From NCBI RefSeq assembly GCF_001700315.1, contig NZ_MASJ01000002.1, forward strand, positions 62,001 to 126,000: a DNA stretch of 64,000 bases. Reading direction: 5' to 3'. Below, piece by piece: positions 57,244 to 64,000 of this stretch (its first letter is position 1; each line of letters begins with the position of its first letter). A program made the translations under genes and the position numbers. The notes under the pieces are model-generated. The model ran no database searches, had not been told where the DNA came from, and saw only the letters and a program-made list of their open reading frames with translations. The stretch is from Caryophanon tenue (lineage in GTDB: Bacteria; Bacillota; Bacilli; Bacillales_A; Planococcaceae).

Positions 57244-58125
57244 TTAATATAAATTTTTCGCAAGCTCAATAAATTCGCGTACGGCAAACGGTAAGTACTT
57301 ATTCGTTTTCCATGTGATGCCGAGCTCTAGTCGAACAGGCTGTTGTTCAAATGAAATCCGTTTAATATCTGGGTATGGGATTTTAGCGGCGATTTTAGCC
57401 GGTAGTAGCGCAATGCCTACTTTTGCATGGACAAGCTCAATAAATAAATCTTTTTGTGTTGTTTCGCAAGCAATCGTTGGGAAAAATCCGTTCTTTGTAC
57501 ATTCTTCAATAATGCGATCATATAAGACGAAATCTTTGCGGTACATAATAAATGTTTCATGTTGTAGTTGTGCCATTGTAATTGAAGATTGCTGTGCAAG
57601 TGGGTGACTGTCATGCACAATGAGTTGTAAAGGGTCTTTTAAAAATGGAATGACTTGCAAGTTTTCATTTGTAGAATGAATGCTACACACGAGACCGACA
57701 TCTAACTCGCCTGCCTCGATATCTTGGCGGATTCGCTTTGTACCGACTTCAGATAATAAAATCTCAACGTATGGATGTTGTTCTTTATAGACACTAATGA
57801 GCTTTGAAAAAAATTCTGCACCGATGATGGGTGGAATACCGATACGAATACGTCCTTTTTTTAAATCCATTAAATCGCTTAGCTCCGAGCGCATATTTTT
57901 AAACGCGCTGAGTACTTGTAGTGCGTTGACGAGTACAGCTTGTCCTGCATCGGTCAGTTCGAGTTGTTTAGAGGAACGATAGAAAAGAGGAACACCTAAT
58001 TCCGCTTCGATTTGTTGAATCGTTTTACTAATAGAAGGTTGTGATACGTGAAGTACTGCCGCAGCTTTTGTAAAACTAAGCTGCTTCGCTACTTCTACAA
58101 AATATTCTAATTGTCGAATGTCCAT
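57244..58125 (-). CDS. LysR-family transcriptional regulator
   Basis: A 293-residue LTTR with an N-terminal winged helix-turn-helix (MDIRQLEYFVEVAKQLSFTK, then LHVSQPSISKTIQQIE) and a substrate-binding-like effector domain (RIRIGIPPIIGAEFFSKLIS). It resembles the CidR/CzcR type of Bacillales, but the effector is unknown. ATG 58125 has AAGGAG 10 bases upstream; the frame is open further but lacks a start with a ribosome-binding site. It is divergent from the two-component genes, with a dyad between them, so it may control itself or the neighbours. Confidence 0.87.
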   Translation of the reverse strand: MDIRQLEYFVEVAKQLSFTKAAAVLHVSQPSISKTIQQIEAELGVPLFYRSSKQLELTDAGQAVLVNALQVLSAFKNMRSELSDLMDLKKGRIRIGIPPIIGAEFFSKLISVYKEQHPYVEILLSEVGTKRIRQDIEAGELDVGLVCSIHSTNENLQVIPFLKDPLQLIVHDSHPLAQQSSITMAQLQHETFIMYRKDFVLYDRIIEECTKNGFFPTIACETTQKDLFIELVHAKVGIALLPAKIAAKIPYPDIKRISFEQQPVRLELGITWKTNKYLPFAVREFIELAKNLY

Positions 58126-58149
58126 ATAATCATGCTCCTTTATGTACGG

Positions 58150-58170
58150 TGCTATAATACAAGTATAGCA
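58150..58170. promoter_or_regulatory. LysR-type dyad between the regulator and response-regulator genes
   Basis: TGCTAT-N9-ATAGCA contains a T-N11-A element typical of LTTR sites. An outer pair TGTACG (58143-58148) / CGTACA (58187-58192) surrounds it. Confidence 0.5.
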
Positions 58171-58214
58171 AAGTTTTAAAGTCGTTCGTACATAGCTAAT
58201 AGGAGGTACATAAT

Positions 58215-58892
58215 ATGAAAGTGATGTTAATCGAAGATGATGCATCGATTTTTTCATTAATACAAGAGCGTTTTAGCCAATGGATGATTGAAGTCGTAGG
58301 GCCGAGTGATTTTCGTGCAGTCATGCAAACGTATGAGGCAGAAACACCGCAACTTGTCATGATCGATATTCAATTACCGGTATATGATGGGTTTCATTGG
58401 TGTCGTGAAATACGGCAGCAGTCACAAGTGCCGATTTTATTTTTATCATCGCGTGACCACCCAATGGATATGGTTATGGCAATGCAGATGGGTGCGGATG
58501 ACTTTGTGCAAAAGCCATTTCATATGGATGTATTAGTTGCGAAAGTACAAGCGTTATTGCGTCGTACATATGACTATCAAGAAGTACCGCAAAATATACA
58601 GACATGGTGTGGGGCAGTTATTCAGTATGACCGTGCGATTATTCAGTTTGAGCAAAAGCAAATCGAACTGACGAAAAATGAATTGTTCATTTTAAAAATA
58701 CTCGTTCAACAAAAAGGGCAAATTGTGAACCGTGATGAACTAATGCGAAAACTATGGGATGATGAGCGTTTTGTCAATGACAATACATTAACGGTAAATG
58801 TGAATCGCTTGCGCCAAAAACTAGAGGAACTTGGCTTAGTCAATGTTATTCAAACGAAAAAAGGGTTAGGGTATATGGCGGTGATACAATGA
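58215..58892 (+). CDS. OmpR-family response regulator (BceR-like)
   Basis: A 225-residue regulator with a receiver domain (VMLIEDDASIFS; phospho-acceptor Asp51 in VMIDIQLPVYDG; Lys in FVQKPFHMD) and a C-terminal winged helix (ELTKNELFILKILVQQKGQI, then VNDNTLTVNVNRLRQKL). The four-gene context of receiver, short kinase, ATPase and large permease is that of BceRS-BceAB peptide detoxification modules. Its stop overlaps the kinase start by four bases. Confidence 0.88.
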   Translation: MKVMLIEDDASIFSLIQERFSQWMIEVVGPSDFRAVMQTYEAETPQLVMIDIQLPVYDGFHWCREIRQQSQVPILFLSSRDHPMDMVMAMQMGADDFVQKPFHMDVLVAKVQALLRRTYDYQEVPQNIQTWCGAVIQYDRAIIQFEQKQIELTKNELFILKILVQQKGQIVNRDELMRKLWDDERFVNDNTLTVNVNRLRQKLEELGLVNVIQTKKGLGYMAVIQ

Positions 58893-59857
58893 TTCGGCTA
58901 TTTTTGCGCCAATATCGAATATGGCTCATCTTATTAATGGCGTGGCACATCTGTTTAAACATTGTATTGACGGTTGATCGTGGCTTTGCTTCCGTATCAC
59001 TACTGTATATTAATATACTCTGGCTTAGTATCATGACTATATGTGTACTAATAATATATGTAAAAGACCGCCATCGTCTAACAGCGTATGATAAAAAAGG
59101 GCGCGACTATGTAGAAATGGTAGCGCAATCGTGTGAAGAACAGCTGCAAGCATTACGGGATGAAAAAGAAGAGCAGTCGCGACAATTACTTGAACAAAAG
59201 GATGAATTGTTGGCGTGGGTGCATGATATGAAGTCACCGATGACTGCGCTAAAATTAGTACACGATAAGCTAGATGTGAAAACAAGAGAACAGGCTGAAA
59301 AAGAATGGCTCCGTTTATATTTACTATTAGACCGTCAGCTACACGCAACGCGTATACAAACGATTGCACAAGATAATCGTTTAGAGCCGATTCCGTTACA
59401 ACCTATCATTATAGAAGAAATTAAAGCGTTGCGAACGTGGTGCTTTGAAAAGCAACTTGCGATTGACGTAGACGTTGCCGATGTTGTTGTCATTAGCGAT
59501 GCAAAGTGGCTCGGCTTTATTATGCGTCAAATTTTATCCAATGCCGTCAAGTATAGTGAAGTAGGCGCCAATATACAGATTCATGTTCACCAGCATAACA
59601 ATATAACGCAATTAACAGTGACAGATACAGGGTGTGGTATTGCGCCAGCAGACTTACCACGTGTGTTTCGTAAATCCTATACAGGAACGATTGGTCGAGA
59701 AACAAAAGCAGCAACCGGCATGGGGCTATATTTAGCGAAACAAGCAGCGACAGCTTTACATATTGACATTACGATTGCCTCTGTACAATATGAAGGAACA
59801 ACGGTAACGCTAACATTCCAACAAGCAAATGATTATGTGAAAACACTCGGTATGTGA
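58889..59857 (+). CDS. Intramembrane-sensing histidine kinase (BceS-like)
   Basis: A 322-residue kinase with two closely spaced TM helices (about 11-28 and 38-57), almost no extracellular loop, a coiled coil, phospho-acceptor His112 in WVHDMKSPMTALKLVHD, and an ATP-binding domain with VTDTGCGIAPADLPRVF and TGMGLYLAKQAA. Kinases of this kind do not bind peptides themselves; they read the activity of the partner BceAB transporter in the membrane. A terminator-like hairpin covers its stop codon. Confidence 0.88.
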   Translation: MIRLFLRQYRIWLILLMAWHICLNIVLTVDRGFASVSLLYINILWLSIMTICVLIIYVKDRHRLTAYDKKGRDYVEMVAQSCEEQLQALRDEKEEQSRQLLEQKDELLAWVHDMKSPMTALKLVHDKLDVKTREQAEKEWLRLYLLLDRQLHATRIQTIAQDNRLEPIPLQPIIIEEIKALRTWCFEKQLAIDVDVADVVVISDAKWLGFIMRQILSNAVKYSEVGANIQIHVHQHNNITQLTVTDTGCGIAPADLPRVFRKSYTGTIGRETKAATGMGLYLAKQAATALHIDITIASVQYEGTTVTLTFQQANDYVKTLGM

Positions 59858-59885
59858 CGACTTTGTCACTTAGCGAGTGTTTTTG
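59840..59885 (+). terminator. Nested hairpin after the kinase gene
   Basis: AAAACACTCG pairs with CGAGTGTTTT, then T. Inside it GTGAC-N6-GTCAC (59854-59869) is an inverted repeat that could also be an operator for the bceAB-like genes about 90 bases downstream. Confidence 0.6.
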
Positions 59886-59959
59886 TTATGTAAAGCGCAC
59901 GAAAAGAAATGGATTTCATTCTACAATAGAAGAAAGCAATAACGAAGGAGTGCGGAAAC

Positions 59960-60721
59960 ATGAGTATATTAATCGCGCGCAAAGTGCGAAAAACATATGG
60001 TAAGCGTGCTTTAGCGCAAGAAGTGTTAAAGGGCATTGATGTAGAAGTAGATAAAGGTGAGTTTGTGGGCATTATGGGCGCATCTGGTTCAGGGAAAACA
60101 ACATTGCTAAATGTACTATGTTCGATTGATACGGTAACAGAAGGAATCGTAGAAATTAATGGGCAGAAGCTACAAGGCATGAAGGAACGCCAATTAGCAA
60201 AGTTTCGTCGCGAAGAGCTTGGCTTTATTTTTCAAGACTATAATTTATTAGATACATTGACGGTGAAGGAAAATATTTTACTGCCGTTGTCTGTGAGCAA
60301 AATACCAAAGGCAGCAGCAGAGGCACGTTATAAAGAATTGATTCAAATATTGGGGATTGAAGATATTGTCGCGAAATACCCGAATGAAATATCAGGTGGG
60401 CAAAAACAGCGTACGTCGGTTGCGCGCGCATTAATTTCAAAGCCATCGCTTGTATTTGCAGACGAGCCAACGGGTGCACTTGACTCGAAGTCTGCCACAG
60501 CGTTGCTTGATAATTTAGCGCGTATTAACGAAATGCAACAAGCGACAATTATGATGGTGACACATGATGCGGTTGCCGCAAGCTTTTGTTCGCGTGTGCT
60601 GTTTTTACAAGACGGTCAAATTTATACGGAACTCTATAAGGGACAAAGTACGCGTAAAGATTTCTTTCAGCAAATTTTACACACGCAAAGCGTTTTAGGC
60701 GGTGATGGCTATGAAGCTTAG
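59960..60721 (+). CDS. Peptide-antibiotic ABC transporter ATPase (BceA-like)
   Basis: A 253-residue ATPase with Walker [15 protein letters not shown], the Q-loop [14 protein letters not shown] typical of MacB/LolD/BceA enzymes, signature [15 protein letters not shown] and Walker [14 protein letters not shown]. It powers release of bacitracin-like peptides from lipid II-cycle intermediates with the permease encoded next. AAGGAG precedes the ATG. It overlaps the permease gene by 11 bases. It is preceded by TACAAT (about 59919) without a good -35, typical of an activated promoter. Confidence 0.9.
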   Translation: MSILIARKVRKTYGKRALAQEVLKGIDVEVDKGEFVGIMGASGSGKTTLLNVLCSIDTVTEGIVEINGQKLQGMKERQLAKFRREELGFIFQDYNLLDTLTVKENILLPLSVSKIPKAAAEARYKELIQILGIEDIVAKYPNEISGGQKQRTSVARALISKPSLVFADEPTGALDSKSATALLDNLARINEMQQATIMMVTHDAVAASFCSRVLFLQDGQIYTELYKGQSTRKDFFQQILHTQSVLGGDGYEA

Positions 60722-62705
60722 CCAACTTGCGTTTAAAAGTATGCGCAAAAATATAAAGCATTACTATTTATATTTCTTTGCGCTTATTTTTAGCGTCACG
60801 TTATATTTTTCGTTTACAACGCTTCAGTACAACCCCGAAGTGTTAACGGCAACAAAAGCAAGTGGTAGTGCGACAGCTGGTTTTGGTGCAGCAACATATT
60901 TACTATATTTTATCGTGTTATTTTTCGTGTTGTATGCGAATCATTTATTTATGAAGCGTCGCAGTAAGGAGTTAGGGCTATATCAATTAATTGGTATGAC
61001 AAAAACGATGATTGTACGCATCGTTGCACTTGAAAACGCGCTATTATTTACGTTAGCTGTGATTACAGGTATGGGAATTGGTTTTGTAACGTCTCGTTTA
61101 TTTGCGATGATTTTAATGAATATGCTTGAACAAGATGCACTTGTGATGATGACGTTTAGTATAGAAGCATTACAGCAAACAGCGCTGGTATTTACGGTGC
61201 TACTCGTTATCATTGTCATGCAAACAGCGTTGATTATTTATCGCACAACATTGTTATCATTATTCCAAGCGAATCAGCAAGCTGAAGAACACGTAAAGCG
61301 TTTTAGCTGGGTACAAATGATAATCGGTGCAATTGGATTAGTAGCGATTACGTCAGGTTATTATTTAAGTACACAATTATTTACGACACCGAACATGCAA
61401 TATTTAATGCTAATGATGGTGGCGATTTTAGCGCTAACGATTGGTGGAACATTCTTAGTATTTCGTTTTTCCGTTGCCTTTTTAATGAATGTGTTGCGTT
61501 TACAAAAGAAGGGGCATTTACGATTAGTCGATGTGGTCGCATTTACACCGATTATGCACCGCATGAAAGGAAATGCAAAATCATTAACGCTTATTACAGT
61601 ATTAACAGCGGTGTCATTAGCAATGACGACACTTGCATATATTTCATATTATTCGGTAGATGCAAAAGCGGAGCGTTTATCACCGGCAGCGATTGTTGCG
61701 GTAAATGAACAAGGCGAAACGTTTATTGACACGTTAAAGCAAGCAGGCATCGAAGTGGATGCAAAAGTATTTGATGTAAAATACACATCTGTACGCTGGC
61801 AAGATTTAATCGAAGTAAGTCTATTAAATACGCCACTTAATGAAGGGGAAGTCGCTATCTCAATTTTTAAATTATCCGATGTACAGCAACTATATCCTTC
61901 TTATCATGTACAAGATGATGAAGTATTCGTTGTGAACTATGCGAGTATGTTATCGGAAGTGATACCGATGAAGGAAGGCTCGTATGTGAACCTTTCAGCA
62001 GGTGATGCCGGCAATCGCTTTTTATTAAAGGACGTATTAGATGTGCCCATCGCAGTTGTACCTGTATCAGACGGTGGACCAGCATTTGTTGTGTCAGATG
62101 CTATGTTCCAGCAGATAGAGATGGTCGATGAAACGCACACCGCGTACTCATCGATTACAACACAATATTTAATCGACGTTGCAGCAGAAGATTTAGCACA
62201 GGCAACAGCACTATTTCATGAAACGAAAACAAATGAAGTACGTTATATGACATATGATTATAAAGGTGAGCTTGTTGAAAACTTATTTTTACAAGAAACA
62301 TATGAAGAGACACGTGCTTCTAATTTAGTGTTTGTCGGTTTAACAATCTTTATTTCAGCATTTATTGGTTTAGCCTTTTTGATGGCAACCGGAAGCATCT
62401 TATACTTTAAGCAAATGGCGGAAGCGGATGAAGAAAAGAGTGCGTACACAATTTTACGTAAAGTTGGTTTTTCACAACAAGAGATTTTACGTGGCGTATA
62501 CGTCAAGCAAGCATTCAATTTTGGGATTCCATTATTAATTGGATTGTTGCATAGCTATTTTGCCGTTAAATCTGGCTGGTTTTTATTCGGTTCAGAATTG
62601 ATAGCGCCACTTTTCATTACGATGGGATTATATATACTGATGTATGCGCTATTCACGTGGTTATCGATTCGTTACTATAAAAGTATTATTCATCAAGCGT
62701 TGTAA
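60711..62705 (+). CDS. Peptide-antibiotic ABC transporter permease (BceB-like)
   Basis: A 664-residue permease with about ten TM helices and one large extracellular domain (about 305-540) between helices 7 and 8, the BceB layout. FtsX-like segments ([36 protein letters not shown]) occur in both halves. The extracellular domain would recognise the peptide target. ATG 60711 follows AGGCGG; GTG 60702 and ATG 60705 are alternatives. It is followed by a terminator. Confidence 0.88.
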   Translation: MKLSQLAFKSMRKNIKHYYLYFFALIFSVTLYFSFTTLQYNPEVLTATKASGSATAGFGAATYLLYFIVLFFVLYANHLFMKRRSKELGLYQLIGMTKTMIVRIVALENALLFTLAVITGMGIGFVTSRLFAMILMNMLEQDALVMMTFSIEALQQTALVFTVLLVIIVMQTALIIYRTTLLSLFQANQQAEEHVKRFSWVQMIIGAIGLVAITSGYYLSTQLFTTPNMQYLMLMMVAILALTIGGTFLVFRFSVAFLMNVLRLQKKGHLRLVDVVAFTPIMHRMKGNAKSLTLITVLTAVSLAMTTLAYISYYSVDAKAERLSPAAIVAVNEQGETFIDTLKQAGIEVDAKVFDVKYTSVRWQDLIEVSLLNTPLNEGEVAISIFKLSDVQQLYPSYHVQDDEVFVVNYASMLSEVIPMKEGSYVNLSAGDAGNRFLLKDVLDVPIAVVPVSDGGPAFVVSDAMFQQIEMVDETHTAYSSITTQYLIDVAAEDLAQATALFHETKTNEVRYMTYDYKGELVENLFLQETYEETRASNLVFVGLTIFISAFIGLAFLMATGSILYFKQMAEADEEKSAYTILRKVGFSQQEILRGVYVKQAFNFGIPLLIGLLHSYFAVKSGWFLFGSELIAPLFITMGLYILMYALFTWLSIRYYKSIIHQAL

Positions 62706-62754
62706 CAACAGGAACATGCAGGCTAGTGCATACATCTAACATATATGTAGTAGG

Positions 62755-62781
62755 GAGCTACGAATTTTCGTAGCTCTTTTC
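62755..62781 (+). terminator. Terminator after the BceAB-like genes
   Basis: GAGCTACG pairs with CGTAGCTC around AATTTT, then TTTTC. Confidence 0.8.
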
Positions 62782-62834
62782 GCTACATGTAGAAGTCAGA
62801 AAATTTTATTTATATAAGATTGTTAGCTTTACAG

Positions 62835-62863
62835 TTGATTTACGTTGCGGACTCTTATATACT
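62835..62863 (+). promoter_or_regulatory. S10 operon promoter 1
   Basis: TTGATT, 17 bases, TATACT. Confidence 0.65.
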
Positions 62864-62865
62864 AG

Positions 62866-63411
<546 letters not shown>

Positions 63412-63459
63412 TGGTAAAAACACAATAAATATTTCTAAAATTTACAGGAGGTGTGACAA

Positions 63460-64000
63460 ATGGCTAAAGGAATCTTAGGTAGAAAAATCGGTATGACTCA
63501 AGTGTTCGCTGAAAACGGCGACTTAATCCCAGTAACAGTTATCGAAGCTACTCCAAACGTAGTTTTACAAAAGAAAACTGTTGATACTGATGGTTACGAA
63601 GCGATCCAAGTTGGTTTCGAAGACAAACGCGTTAAGTTATCTAACAAACCAGAACAAGGTCACGTAGCAAAAGCAAACACTGCTCCTAAGCGCTTCATTC
63701 GTGAATTCAACAACGTTAATGTTGCTGAGTACGAAGTTGGTCAAGAAGTCAAGGTAGAAATCTTCGCAGAAGGCGAAGTAGTAGATGTAACAGGTGTAAC
63801 AAAAGGTAAAGGTTTCCAAGGTGTTATTAAACGTCATGGTCAATCTCGTGGTCCTATGGCCCACGGTTCTCGTTACCACCGTCGCCCAGGTTCAATGGGT
63901 CCTGTTGCTCCAAACCGTGTATTCAAACAAAAGAAATTACCTGGTCAAATGGGTGGTACAGTTGTAACAATCCAAAACCTTGAAATCATCAAGGTTGACG
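63460..64000 (+). CDS. rplC: 50S ribosomal protein L3, 3' end outside the window
   Basis: The first 180 residues are visible: [20 protein letters not shown], then [17 protein letters not shown] and [13 protein letters not shown], the L3 core near the peptidyl-transferase centre. AGGAGGTG precedes the ATG. L3 is also the cofactor of Mini-III, encoded at 33998. Confidence 0.97.
   Translation, partial: MAKGILGRKIGMTQVFAENGDLIPVTVIEATPNVVLQKKTVDTDGYEAIQVGFEDKRVKLSNKPEQGHVAKANTAPKRFIREFNNVNVAEYEVGQEVKVEIFAEGEVVDVTGVTKGKGFQGVIKRHGQSRGPMAHGSRYHRRPGSMGPVAPNRVFKQKKLPGQMGGTVVTIQNLEIIKVD

Noticed and set aside
57244-58257. 44-residue extension of the LysR protein overlapping the response-regulator gene
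   Set aside because: It runs across the intergenic dyad and has no ribosome-binding site; MDIRQLEYF at 58125 is the family start.

Overview
The window is a Gram-positive chromosome segment from the order Bacillales. Gene content and product lengths fit the Lysinibacillus/Solibacillus group of the Planococcaceae (Caryophanaceae). This is inferred from gene order and protein style, not from a database search. The right two thirds follow the B. subtilis origin-proximal order: ctsR-mcsA-mcsB-clpC, radA, yacL, ispD, ispF, gltX, cysS, mrnC, rlmB, yacP, sigH, rpmG, secE, nusG, rplKAJL, ybxB, rpoBC, ybxF, rpsLG, fusA, tuf, then the S10 operon (rpsJ, rplC). I saw no tRNA, rRNA, CRISPR array, insertion sequence or prophage.

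Left accessory part (1-20.8 kb). A MerR regulator and a CNNM-type transporter open the window on the minus strand. They are followed by a small lipoprotein, an IsdG/HmoA-like haem oxygenase and a methyltransferase. A B12-binding MerR protein of the CarH/LitR type (2650-3546, minus) is divergent from a carotenoid desaturase-like gene and an MMPL exporter. The shared promoter carries three contiguous 11-bp repeats of the CarH-operator kind. Next come a complete branched-chain amino acid ABC operon with a CodY-like box, a cluster of DnaA boxes, an RluF-type pseudouridine synthase, two aldehyde dehydrogenases (the first with its DUF779 partner), a thioesterase, a globin-coupled HemAT sensor, a CorA transporter and two small membrane proteins.

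Core part (20.9-53.8 kb). The ctsR operon has a textbook CtsR operator. Departures from the B. subtilis order stand out. disA is missing between radA and yacL, and a cre-controlled acetate transporter sits there instead. cysE is missing between gltX and cysS, so a cysteine T-box controls cysS directly. A strong intrinsic terminator separates rpoB from rpoC. Ribosomal protein S12 carries Arg at the position where most bacteria have the Lys whose change to Arg gives streptomycin resistance (residue 56).

Inserted part (53.9-62.7 kb). About 9 kb of accessory genes lies between tuf and rpsJ: malate synthase G, a soluble chemoreceptor, a LysR regulator and a complete BceRS-BceAB-like antimicrobial-peptide sensing and detoxification module. 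The window ends inside rplC.

The most notable observations are the CarH-like switch with changed light-sensing residues and a textbook operator array, the S12 Arg56, the non-origin DnaA-box cluster, the rpoB/rpoC terminator, the hairpin between ribosome-binding site and start of the CNNM gene, and a near-identical hairpin at two loci 35 kb apart.
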